DNA from: an uncultured Bacteriovoracaceae bacterium
GTDB lineage: Bacteria > Bdellovibrionota > Bacteriovoracia > Bacteriovoracales > Bacteriovoracaceae
NCBI GenBank assembly: GCA_938034385.1
Contig: CALHLC010000017.1
Location: forward strand, 1-64,000
DNA length: 64,000 nucleotides
Direction of reading: 5' to 3'
The translations under genes and the position numbers were made by a program. This document shows, piece by piece, positions 52,718 to 60,297 of the stretch (its first letter is position 1; the number at the start of each line of letters is the position of its first letter). A model generated the notes under the pieces. That model saw nothing but the letters and a program-made list of their open reading frames with translations, was not told the DNA's origin and did not search any database.

Positions 52718-53791
52718 TTATCCATGTCCCGAATTCATAAAAACACCTTCAAAATCAATACTTTTCCCTCTGTTTTCAATAGAGAGGAAATATTGCTTAG
52801 TAGATATCATTAATGAATCTAAATCTTGATTTTGAAAGGCCGCAGCTCTAAATTTACTTGCATTTGGGAAACCAGCGGCGAACCAAACAATAAACTTTCT
52901 AAGTTGAATAAGTCTCACTCTATCTTGATCAAAGGCAGCACAGATAAGTTCAAATAATCTTTGGATGATCTCTAGATAATCAACTGAGCTAAATATTTGC
53001 TCTTTTGGGTTATCTTGCATGCTCTCTAAAAAAATAAAAGGATTTCTTAGTGCTCCTCTAGCTATCATTAAAGCATCTAGACCTGTTGTAGCTAATCTTT
53101 GGCTAACACTATAGGGGTTATGAAGATCTCCATTACCAATTAAAGGAAGAGGAGACTCTGCCTTAAGGCTTTCCAAATAGTTCCAATCGGCCTTGCCTGT
53201 ATATTGTTGAGCTCGTGTTCTTCCATGGATGGCAACAAATTCTATTCCTTCCTCATTGGCAACATGAATAATCTCATCAGCATTTACACCTTCTTCATCC
53301 CATCCCATTCTAATCTTAATAGTAAGTGGAATTGAAATAGCTGCTTTAATTTTTTTTAAATATGGACCTAATGCTAATGGGTCTTTTAAAAGTGCAGATC
53401 CTCCACCTTTAGTAACAACTTTTCTAACAGGGCATCCCATATTAACATCAATAAACTTAGGGCCAAAATCTTGAGCAACTTTGGCAGCTTGGGCCATCAT
53501 GTCTGCATTTTCACCAAAGAGTTGAATCCCAACATTTCTCTCCTTTTCATGGAGTCTTAACATTTTCATTGTTCGTGCATTACCATGATGAATAGCATGG
53601 GCCGAGATCAATTCACTAACTGTTCCACCAGCACCAAGTTCTTCTAATAAAAGCCTAAATGGGTAATTACAGATACTGGCCATGGGGGCTAAAATTAGCG
53701 GTGAACTAAACTCAATTGAGCCTAGAGCTAGGGGTTGCGATCTCTTTTGGAGATGATCGATCTTAGATTGTAATTGATCACTATAAGCCAT
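52718..53791 (-). CDS. dusB: tRNA-dihydrouridine synthase DusB
   Basis: The FMN enzyme reduces uridines in the D-loop of tRNA. The 357-residue protein has APMASICNYPFRLLLEELGAG at the start, DVNMGCPVRKVVTKGGGSALLKDP with the catalytic Cys, IHGRTRAQQYTGKADW, and IGNGDLHNP and MIARGALRNP for phosphate binding. It is monocistronic on the minus strand and divergent from the ArsC-like gene; the region between them is short (68 bases). Confidence 0.92.
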   Translation of the reverse strand: MAYSDQLQSKIDHLQKRSQPLALGSIEFSSPLILAPMASICNYPFRLLLEELGAGGTVSELISAHAIHHGNARTMKMLRLHEKERNVGIQLFGENADMMAQAAKVAQDFGPKFIDVNMGCPVRKVVTKGGGSALLKDPLALGPYLKKIKAAISIPLTIKIRMGWDEEGVNADEIIHVANEEGIEFVAIHGRTRAQQYTGKADWNYLESLKAESPLPLIGNGDLHNPYSVSQRLATTGLDALMIARGALRNPFIFLESMQDNPKEQIFSSVDYLEIIQRLFELICAAFDQDRVRLIQLRKFIVWFAAGFPNASKFRAAAFQNQDLDSLMISTKQYFLSIENRGKSIDFEGVFMNSGHG

Positions 53792-53844
53792 AAATAAGCT
53801 TTATTAGCATAAAGGAGTAGCTTTTTAAAGAAGCAAGTTTTTGA

Positions 53845-53862
53845 TATAATTGAGGGCCTATG
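53845..53862 (+). promoter_or_regulatory. -10 box of the ArsC-like gene
   Basis: A perfect TATAAT at 53845-53850 lies nine bases before the ATG at 53860. The leader would be about three bases, so this mRNA is nearly leaderless. Confidence 0.5.
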
Positions 53863-54204
53863 GAATATACAATTTACTATTATAATAAATGCTCTACTTG
53901 CCAAAAAACTAAGGCCATTATTGATAAGAGCTCTATTGAGGTAGAATATCACAGCTATTTTGATGATCGTTTAAGCGAGACTGATCTTGAAGAGCTTTTA
54001 AAAAAATTAAAGCTAAAACCCTCGGAATTTATTAGAAAAAAAGATCTGTATAAAGAATTAAATTTAGAAGAAATTGATGAAGCAGGTTTGATTAAGGCCA
54101 TGAGTGAACATCCAGGCTTAATCCAAAGACCTGTTTTAGTTAAGGGTGATAGGGCAGTTGTCTGTAGACCACCAGAGAGAGCATTGGAGTTAATAAATGT
54201 TTGA
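53860..54204 (+). CDS. ArsC/Spx-family reductase-like protein
   Basis: The 114-residue thioredoxin-fold protein has NKCSTCQKTKAII with Cys-x-x-Cys (residues 11 and 14), EFIRKKDLYKELNL and the C-terminal IQRPVLV..VVCRPPERALELI. This is the ArsC/YffB/Spx family, often annotated arsenate reductase. No ars genes are near, so a general thiol or regulatory role is as likely. Its end overlaps the start of ffh by 8 bases, placing it at the head of the ffh unit. Confidence 0.87.
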   Translation: MEYTIYYYNKCSTCQKTKAIIDKSSIEVEYHSYFDDRLSETDLEELLKKLKLKPSEFIRKKDLYKELNLEEIDEAGLIKAMSEHPGLIQRPVLVKGDRAVVCRPPERALELINV

Positions 54205-55645
54205 TAATTTAAGTGAAAAGTTTAGTGATGCTGTAAAAAACCTTACTGGTAAAGGTGAGATCTCAGAGAGTAATATTGAAGAAACTCTAAAGATTGTTAG
54301 ATCTGCTCTTTTAGAAGCAGATGTGAATTTCAAAGTAGTAAAGCAATTCATTGCTGCAGTTAAAGAAAAAGCTCTTGGAGAGAAGGTTGTCCGAGGAGTT
54401 GACCCTGGAGAGCAATTTATAAAAATAGTTCACGATGAGCTTGCTCATATGATGGGAAATGCCCATGAGGAATTAGATCTTGAGAGAAAAGTTCCTTACC
54501 CTATTTTAATTTGTGGGTTAAATGGTGTGGGGAAAACAACCTTTACAGGTAAACTTGCACTGTTTTTAAGATCAAAAAAGAAAAAAGATGTTTATATTAT
54601 TCCAGCCGATAATTTTAGACCTGCAGCAAAAGATCAATTATTAATTCATGCTAAAAATATAGGTGTTGATTATTTTGATTCAGATTTATCACTAAGTCCT
54701 GTTGAAATTGTTAAAGCAGGTATGCAAAAAGCTAAAGAACTACAAAAAGAAGTTGTCCTTATTGATACGGCCGGTAGATTACAAGTCGATGATGCCTTAA
54801 TGGCAGACCTTGTTGATGTAAAAAATTATCTTGGAGATCCAGAAGTACTTTTAGTGGCTGATGCCATGACAGGACAAGAATCAGTAAATGTTGCTAAAAC
54901 ATTTCATGATAAGATTGAATTAACAGGTATCGTTTTATCTAAGATGGATTCAGATGCCAGAGGTGGTGCCGCCTTATCAATGAGATATGTGACTCAAGTG
55001 CCTATTAGATTCTTCTCTACGGGTGAGAAGATGAAAGATCTTGAACCATTTCATCCTGATAGACTAGCAAAACGAATTCTTGATATGGGTGATGTCTTAA
55101 CTCTCGTTGAAAAAGCTGAAGAAGCCATAGATGAAAAAGAAGCTGAAGAGATGATGAAGAAGATGGAGAAGAATCAATTCACCATTGATGATTTCATGAA
55201 ACAGATGAATATGATGAATAAGCTTGGTTCAATGGGAGGACTTCTTAAAATGATTCCAGGAATGGGCGGAGTTTTAAGGCAAGTTGGTGATTTATCAGAT
55301 GCTGAAAATGAGATGAAGAAAATGAAAGTGATGATTTCTTCGATGACTAAACAGGAAAAAAATAATCATAAAATTTTAAATGACTCTAGAAAAGACAGAA
55401 TTGCCAAAGGATCAGGAACTACTAAAAAAGATGTTGATCAATTTATTCAAAAGTTTGTTCAAATGAGAAAGATGATGAGTGGGATGATGGGGATGATGAA
55501 AGGTGGAAATATGCCTGATATCGAAGCTATGATGAGTGGTAAAGCTCCAATGCCTGGTATGAAACAACAAGGTCCTGGTGCAAGAAGATCTGGCAAGCCA
55601 AAAAAGAAAGGAAAAGGTCCATTTGGTGGTGGATTTTTTAAGTAA
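54197..55645 (+). CDS. ffh: Signal recognition particle protein Ffh (SRP54)
   Basis: The GTPase subunit of SRP, which carries nascent membrane proteins to FtsY. The 482-residue protein has the N domain (MFDNLSEKFSDAVKNLTGKGEI), the G domain with GLNGVGKTTFTGKL, DTAGRLQ and LSKMDSDARGG, and a Met-rich M domain (MKKMEKNQFTIDDFMKQMNMMNKLGSMGGLLKMIPGMGG onwards) for signal-peptide and 4.5S RNA binding, with a basic Gly/Lys-rich tail. Three accessory genes lie between it and rpsP. Confidence 0.97.
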   Translation: MFDNLSEKFSDAVKNLTGKGEISESNIEETLKIVRSALLEADVNFKVVKQFIAAVKEKALGEKVVRGVDPGEQFIKIVHDELAHMMGNAHEELDLERKVPYPILICGLNGVGKTTFTGKLALFLRSKKKKDVYIIPADNFRPAAKDQLLIHAKNIGVDYFDSDLSLSPVEIVKAGMQKAKELQKEVVLIDTAGRLQVDDALMADLVDVKNYLGDPEVLLVADAMTGQESVNVAKTFHDKIELTGIVLSKMDSDARGGAALSMRYVTQVPIRFFSTGEKMKDLEPFHPDRLAKRILDMGDVLTLVEKAEEAIDEKEAEEMMKKMEKNQFTIDDFMKQMNMMNKLGSMGGLLKMIPGMGGVLRQVGDLSDAENEMKKMKVMISSMTKQEKNNHKILNDSRKDRIAKGSGTTKKDVDQFIQKFVQMRKMMSGMMGMMKGGNMPDIEAMMSGKAPMPGMKQQGPGARRSGKPKKKGKGPFGGGFFK

Positions 55646-55719
55646 TAAGAAAATATAACCTTCTTAGAATATTATCTAAAAACCTTATAATTAATTTACA
55701 TTCGTATTCAGGAGGATCA

Positions 55720-56286
55720 GTGAATTTAGCGAAAACAATGAATCTATTTTTATGTTTAATTTTCAGTGGTTGTGCGCAATTTTCGAGTTCGCGTAATATT
55801 GCTCAACTTAGTTCAAAAGATTTCTTAAGGGCGAAAAAGGTTCTATCAGAAATATTAATAGATAATAAGAAAGTTAAAAGATTGCCTCATGATCTTTTAA
55901 TGTATCATTGGCGACCTTATGTTAAGTCTGGAATCAAAGCTCGAAATAAGAATAAAACTAAAAACCAAGCTTTAGTATTAGATTATGTAATAGATCAATC
56001 CCAACGATTTTATGAGCACGCTGTTAGTCATAGAACTTTAATGGGCGTTGGACTTTATGCGGCTAGAGATCCATTTATGAGTGCTGGTTTTGGTAATTTA
56101 CTTCTAGAGTTTAATTTCCCTAAGGACACATATTATTTAGATACTAGAAATAATTTATCTGATTTAAATATTAATGTTAGCGATGACGGACCTACGATTG
56201 GAAACAGATTTAAAATAGAATTGAGTAAGGAAAACAGAGAACTCTTTAGTACTATAGGTTGTGAAATTAGTGAGAATTCTCATTAG
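55720..56286 (+). CDS. ADP-ribosyltransferase-like lipoprotein, cut by an in-frame TAG
   Basis: The start is GTG 55720 after GGAGG, giving lipobox FSGC (Cys18). The 188-residue product contains LLMYHWRPYVKSGIK (His63), then MGVGLYAARDPFMSAGFGNLLLEFN (Tyr113), which recalls the H...Y pattern of ADP-ribosyltransferase folds (HGT then GxGLYxA...S). The third motif is not obvious. The reading frame continues past the TAG at 56284-56286 without any other stop to 56694, so the original gene may have been 325 codons long. ART assignment is weak; the interruption is directly visible. Confidence 0.65.
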   Translation: MNLAKTMNLFLCLIFSGCAQFSSSRNIAQLSSKDFLRAKKVLSEILIDNKKVKRLPHDLLMYHWRPYVKSGIKARNKNKTKNQALVLDYVIDQSQRFYEHAVSHRTLMGVGLYAARDPFMSAGFGNLLLEFNFPKDTYYLDTRNNLSDLNINVSDDGPTIGNRFKIELSKENRELFSTIGCEISENSH

Positions 56287-56694
56287 AGAGGCTTAATTAC
56301 CGGGAATTGTAGATCTTTAGTTTTAGGAGTTTTATCAGATTTGAAAATACAATTTATTCAGCATTCATGGGAATATGCTCAAACCTTAAGGGATTGTGAG
56401 CCTGCTACAAGTGCGTTTATTATTATTTCGGGTGATGCTTTATCAAAGAAACGGTTAGATACATTTTTTGAAGATGATTTTATAAACCCTAATAGAAATG
56501 GAGACTTTGATTCGAAGATTAAAATTTTGGCAAAGGCTTCTAATGAACAAGGGATACAATATTCACGCCGTCGAACTATTAAGAATTGGACTGATAGCTC
56601 AAACAATTTAAGGGAATCATTATCTAATGTTAAAGGTTATAAAAAGTGGAGATCTAAGATATTTGCTTGTTCTGAGAAATTTCATGAAGAATAA
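56287..56694 (+). pseudogene. 3' part of the same reading frame after the TAG stop
   Basis: This is open in the same frame as 55720-56286 and ends at 56692-56694. The product (KIQFIQHSWEYAQTL, DFINPNRNGDFDSKI, GYKKWRSKIFACSE) has coding-like composition with Cys residues, but no good start: the only candidate, TTG 56341, has no ribosome binding site. It is best read as the C-terminal part of the upstream gene separated by a nonsense codon, a readthrough product, or a sequencing error. Confidence 0.6.
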
Positions 56695-56817
56695 GTAGAA
56701 AGTTAAGTGATCAAAACCAATCACTTTGAGTAAGAACTCTATATTCTTTGAAAGAAGATAGTCGCTGTATAGCTAGTAAAAATTACATAATGTTTAATGG
56801 CCTGCCTCAAAAACTGC

Positions 56818-56832
56818 TATAAACTCTTCATG
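56818..56832 (+). promoter_or_regulatory. Candidate leaderless promoter -10 for the DUF3943 gene
   Basis: TATAAA at 56818-56823 ends six bases before the ATG at 56830. This also decides the start, because the longer frame to 56797 would place residues in front of the signal peptide. Confidence 0.55.
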
Positions 56833-57717
56833 AAAACTTTTAAATTATCACTTTTTGTGACACTTTTACTCTCTCAGTCTCTAATGGCAGACTCGTCATT
56901 TTTCGAAATTTCTAAGGAAAATCGATCAAAAGACGTCGTATGCATAAGTAATGAAAGTCAGGCTAATAATCCTAGAGTTAAGCAGCTTGTATCGATTTTA
57001 AAAGAAATAGATGAAGTTGAAAGCGGAGCTCTAACTTCTACTGACGAGTATCCAACATTTCTTGGAAATTGCTTTTATCAATCGAAAATACCGCATACTT
57101 TGAGATATATTCCTGTCGAGATTATGGGCATAATTCAGGGTGAGCAGTTTGATAAAATTCATAAGCAAGTTGAAATCAAAGAAAATAACCCAGATTTAAA
57201 GTTTTCAAAGAAAAAGAGAAGAAAAGAGCTTCTTAAAACAGAACTTTTGATTACTCTTGGACAATTAATTGAATTTGGATATTTGTTATCTCTTCCGAGA
57301 AATTTCACTAAATGGGATGAAAATGGTCTTTGGAAGAATGCACCTAAGAAGTTTGCTGAAGCTTGGACAAAGCCGCCTAAGTGGGACAAAGACGGTTGGG
57401 TTGTAAATTATATCAGTCACCCATACAGTGGTTCACTTTATTATAATGCTATTAGAGACTTAGATTATACTCCTTTACAATCATTCATCTATACAACTTA
57501 TAAGTCTGCTTTTTGGGAATATATTGTTGAGTCTTGGGTTGAAACGCCTAGTATACAAGATCTTATTTTTACTCCAATAGGAGGAGCTTTAATTGGTGAA
57601 GCTTCTTACCAGTTGACTCAAAAAATGAAAAAAGGTGGATTTAACTTTTTGGAAAAAGTAATCGTAACGATTACTAACCCAACTTATGTTCTAAGACACG
57701 GTTATAAGACTAAATAA
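56830..57717 (+). CDS. Exported DUF3943-like protein
   Basis: The 295-residue protein starts at ATG 56830 with a signal peptide (MKTFKLSLFVTLLLSQSLMA). The C-terminal 130 residues match DUF3943: WVVNYISHPYSGSLYYNAIRDLDYTPLQS, SAFWEYIVESWVETPSIQDLIFTPIGGALIGEASYQL. Family function is unknown; it is probably an envelope protein. It is transcribed with no obvious ribosome binding site and ends 96 bases before rpsP. Confidence 0.82.
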   Translation: MKTFKLSLFVTLLLSQSLMADSSFFEISKENRSKDVVCISNESQANNPRVKQLVSILKEIDEVESGALTSTDEYPTFLGNCFYQSKIPHTLRYIPVEIMGIIQGEQFDKIHKQVEIKENNPDLKFSKKKRRKELLKTELLITLGQLIEFGYLLSLPRNFTKWDENGLWKNAPKKFAEAWTKPPKWDKDGWVVNYISHPYSGSLYYNAIRDLDYTPLQSFIYTTYKSAFWEYIVESWVETPSIQDLIFTPIGGALIGEASYQLTQKMKKGGFNFLEKVIVTITNPTYVLRHGYKTK

Positions 57718-57750
57718 TTTCACTGCAGCTTGTTAGGGGAGTTATAGCTC

Positions 57751-57778
57751 TTGACTAGCTGTAGCAAAACAACATAAT
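57751..57778 (+). promoter_or_regulatory. Promoter of the rpsP operon
   Basis: TTGACT at 57751-57756 and CATAAT at 57773-57778 are 16 bases apart, 36 bases before the ATG at 57814. A TTAGGAG site lies in between. Confidence 0.55.
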
Positions 57779-57813
57779 ATCGCTTATCTAATTATTAGTA
57801 TTTAGGAGAAGTA

Positions 57814-58056
57814 ATGATTTGTATTCGTTTAGCTAGAGGTGGAAAGAAAAAAGCACCTGTATTTACTATAGTAGCAGCAGATAGAAGATCACCAAGAGAT
57901 GGTAGATTTCTAGAAAAATTGGGTCAGTATGTTCCTAAGTCTGAAGCACCACTAAATTCTATTAAAACTGAAAGAATTGCAGAATGGGTAAAAAATGGAG
58001 CTCAACTAAGCGATTCAGTAGCTTCGCTTTTCAAAAAATATAAAATTTCTTTATAA
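57814..58056 (+). CDS. rpsP: 30S ribosomal protein S16 RpsP
   Basis: The 80-residue protein begins MICIRLARGGKKKAPVFTIVAADRRSPRDGRFLEKLGQY, the standard S16 signature, and has normal length. It heads the rpsP-khpA-rimM-trmD unit, separated from ffh by 2.1 kb of accessory genes. The start follows AGGAG. Confidence 0.97.
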   Translation: MICIRLARGGKKKAPVFTIVAADRRSPRDGRFLEKLGQYVPKSEAPLNSIKTERIAEWVKNGAQLSDSVASLFKKYKISL

Positions 58057-58114
58057 ATTTTTTTATAAATTCAAAGAACTTAAACGATTACAGGCAGCGG
58101 TGCGTTAAATTGTC

Positions 58115-58138
58115 TTATTTGGCAGTGCTACCAAATAA
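58115..58138 (+). other. Hairpin in the rpsP-khpA spacer
   Basis: TTATTTGG at 58115-58122 pairs with CCAAATAA at 58131-58138 around an 8-base loop. No T-tract follows, so it is not a plain terminator; it may affect processing of the operon mRNA. Confidence 0.4.
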
Positions 58139-58189
58139 AGGCTAAAATAAATTAAGAAAAACTGGTAATCAAAACAGGAGTTGAAGCAC

Positions 58190-58432
58190 ATGAGTACAGA
58201 ACTTAAAGATCTTATTTTAGTGGTAAGTAAAGCATTAGTTGATATGCCTGAAGAAGTTGAGGTTAATGAAATCGTTGGAGAGCAGACTACAGTTATCGAG
58301 CTTAAAGTTGATAAGTCTGACCTTGGGAAAGTGATTGGAAAGCAGGGAAGAACTGCAAGGGCCTTAAGAACTATTTTAAATGCAGCATCTACTAAGCTTA
58401 AGAAAAGATCTGTTTTAGAAATCATCGAATAA
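58190..58432 (+). CDS. khpA: KH-domain RNA-binding protein KhpA
   Basis: The 80-residue protein is a single KH domain with the GxxG loop in [18 protein letters not shown] choose ATG 58190 (ACAGGAG nine bases upstream) over TTG 58181. Position between rpsP and rimM is the usual one for KhpA, a small RNA-binding protein linked to translation and cell-wall control. Confidence 0.92.
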   Translation: MSTELKDLILVVSKALVDMPEEVEVNEIVGEQTTVIELKVDKSDLGKVIGKQGRTARALRTILNAASTKLKKRSVLEIIE

Positions 58433-58445
58433 TTACATACCTTGC

Positions 58446-58961
58446 TTGCACTCTGGAGCTTCAAGAGCTAAATCTCTAAGAGTGAAACAAGTCTTATTAG
58501 GTAAAATTTTAAAGCCTCACGCCCTTAAAGGGATGATGAGTTGTTATCTTGAAAATACTGAAGATTCATCGATAAAACCTGGGAAAGAAATCACCATTAA
58601 TTCTCAAAAATTTGAAGTGGAGTCTATAAACTTTAGTAATGCAAAAAAAACGATTTTAAAACTTGTTGGACTAGATAATATCAATGACCTTGATCACGTT
58701 TTAGGCCAAGAAATCTTTATTAATAGATCAGATATTGATTGTGATGATAATGAAATAATTTTAAATGATCTAATTAATCTAGATGTTATCTCTAACGGAT
58801 TAAATTATGGAAAGGTAGATAATTTTTATTCTAACGGAGCTCAAGATATATTAGTTGTTAAGGGGGAGAACTCCATAGAGATTCCTTTGATTGATCAATT
58901 TATCAAAATGATAGACTTAGATAAAAATATTATTGAAGTTATTTTACCGGAATATTTGTAG
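58446..58961 (+). CDS. rimM: Ribosome maturation factor RimM
   Basis: RimM helps mature the 30S head around S19. The product has the N-terminal barrel start VLLGKILKPHALKGMMSCYLEN and the C-terminal PRC-barrel part (NDLINLDVISNGLNYGKVDNFYSNGAQDILVV, EIPLIDQFIKMIDLD). The frame opens at TTG 58446 (171 aa), but family alignment favours GTG 58482, which places the LLGKI motif near the N-terminus (159 aa). Neither has a clear ribosome binding site. trmD starts directly at its stop. Confidence 0.9.
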   Translation: MHSGASRAKSLRVKQVLLGKILKPHALKGMMSCYLENTEDSSIKPGKEITINSQKFEVESINFSNAKKTILKLVGLDNINDLDHVLGQEIFINRSDIDCDDNEIILNDLINLDVISNGLNYGKVDNFYSNGAQDILVVKGENSIEIPLIDQFIKMIDLDKNIIEVILPEYL

Positions 58962-59708
58962 ATGAGAAAAAAACGAATCTTCATTCTTACTCTTTTTCCT
59001 GAGTACTTTAATGCTTTTCAAAGTTGTGGAGTGATTTCCAAGGCACTAAGTGGTGATCGAAGTGATAATTTTGATTTGAAATTAGAGGTTATAAATATTC
59101 GTGATTATTCTCTTGGAAATTATAAGAGTGTAGACGCTTATCCCTATGGAGGAGGAGATGGAATGGTCATGAGACCAGATGTATTAGCAAATTCTATTAA
59201 TACTGGAATAATCGAAGAGTTTAAAATCTCTAGAGATTATTTACATATTATTTATCCTGGTCCTCGAGGGAAAACTTTTGACAATCAAATGGCTAAAGAA
59301 ATTTCAAAGAAGATTTATAATGATAAAGAAAAAGAATTAGTGTTTGTTTGTGGTCGTTATGAAGGTATAGACGAGAGGTTTTTAAAGAAGTATGTGGATG
59401 AATATATCTCAATTGGTAATTATGTGTTAACTGGTGGAGAGTTAGCGGTAATGAGTATATTGGATGCTAGTTTGAGATTTGTTGAGGGGTTTCTTGGTAA
59501 TAAAAATTCTAGTATAGAAGAGTCTTTTCAAGATAATAAAATTGAGTATCCGCACTTCACTAAGCCTAGAGAGTTTGAAGGATTAAGTGTTCCTGAGGTA
59601 TTATTAGGCGGGCATCATAAGAATATTGAAGAATATAAAATTAAGAAATCTTTAGAGATGACTAAAAGATATAGACCTGATCTTCTGGAGGGTAATGTTG
59701 AATCCTAA
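58962..59708 (+). CDS. trmD: tRNA (guanine-37-N1) methyltransferase TrmD
   Basis: This SPOUT enzyme methylates G37 next to the anticodon. The 248-residue protein has ILTLFPEYFNAF, YPYGGGDGMVMRPDV, YPGPRGKTFDNQMAKE, FVCGRYEGIDERF and YVLTGGELAVM, all in the usual order. It begins immediately after the rimM stop and overlaps the next gene by 14 bases. The usual rplS does not follow in this window. Confidence 0.96.
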   Translation: MRKKRIFILTLFPEYFNAFQSCGVISKALSGDRSDNFDLKLEVINIRDYSLGNYKSVDAYPYGGGDGMVMRPDVLANSINTGIIEEFKISRDYLHIIYPGPRGKTFDNQMAKEISKKIYNDKEKELVFVCGRYEGIDERFLKKYVDEYISIGNYVLTGGELAVMSILDASLRFVEGFLGNKNSSIEESFQDNKIEYPHFTKPREFEGLSVPEVLLGGHHKNIEEYKIKKSLEMTKRYRPDLLEGNVES

Positions 59709-60246
59709 AATATATGTCGCTCTCGTTCACCATCCAATTATAAATAAAAATGGAGAGAAAGTTACAACAAGTGTAACGAATTTAGATATTCATGATATAG
59801 CAAGAAGCTCTAGAACTTTTGGAGTTTCAAAATACTTCATTGTGACTCCTATAGAAAAGCAACATGCTTTGATTAATGAGATTTTGGGTTATTGGAATAA
59901 AGACTTTGCTCATATATATAATCCTGATAGGGCCGATGCTTTATCTTTTATTGAAATAAAAAATAGATTTCAAGATATTACTTCTGAATTAGAAAATCCT
60001 ATAATTGCAATGACTGGAGCGAATTTTAAACAATCAAATGGTTCAATGGAGGAGTTGCAAAAATATTCACAAACTGAGAACAGACCTATTTTGTTAGTTT
60101 TCGGAACAGGGCATGGCCTTCATCCTGAAATACTTGAGCAAAAAGATTATTCCGTAGATCCTATTCTTGGTATCAATTCAGATGGCTATAATCATCTCTC
60201 TGTTAGATCAGCAGTTGCCATCTATTTATCTCAACTAAAAGGCTGA
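59695..60246 (+). CDS. SPOUT-family RNA methyltransferase (COG4752/PF09936 type)
   Basis: The 183-residue protein has the features of PF09936: IYVALVHHPIINKNGEKVTTSVTNLDIHDIARSSRTFGVSKYFIVTPIEKQ, YNPDRADALSF, and the knot region LLVFGTGHGLHPEI followed by NHLSVRSAVAIYLSQL. The family is known beside trmD in many genomes; the target is thought to be tRNA but is not established here. GGAGG precedes the start; ATG 59695 or TTG 59698 are both possible. Confidence 0.88.
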   Translation: MLNPKIYVALVHHPIINKNGEKVTTSVTNLDIHDIARSSRTFGVSKYFIVTPIEKQHALINEILGYWNKDFAHIYNPDRADALSFIEIKNRFQDITSELENPIIAMTGANFKQSNGSMEELQKYSQTENRPILLVFGTGHGLHPEILEQKDYSVDPILGINSDGYNHLSVRSAVAIYLSQLKG

Positions 60247-60297
60247 GAACTTTTCCTGCAATGATTTAAGTACTTAAAATCCCTTAAAATATAAGGG

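Noticed and set aside
53860-54204. Arsenic resistance locus
   Set aside because: Only an ArsC/Spx-like protein is present; there is no arsR, arsB or arsenite pump nearby.
56341-56694. Separate small gene starting at TTG 56341
   Set aside because: No ribosome binding site or -10 hexamer is placed correctly, and it lies in the same open frame as the upstream lipoprotein gene; I treat it as the continuation after a TAG.
60281-60297. Terminator CCCTTA..TAAGGG before the M28 peptidase gene
   Set aside because: The stem is only six base pairs, has no T-tract and overlaps the proposed -10 hexamer and start region.
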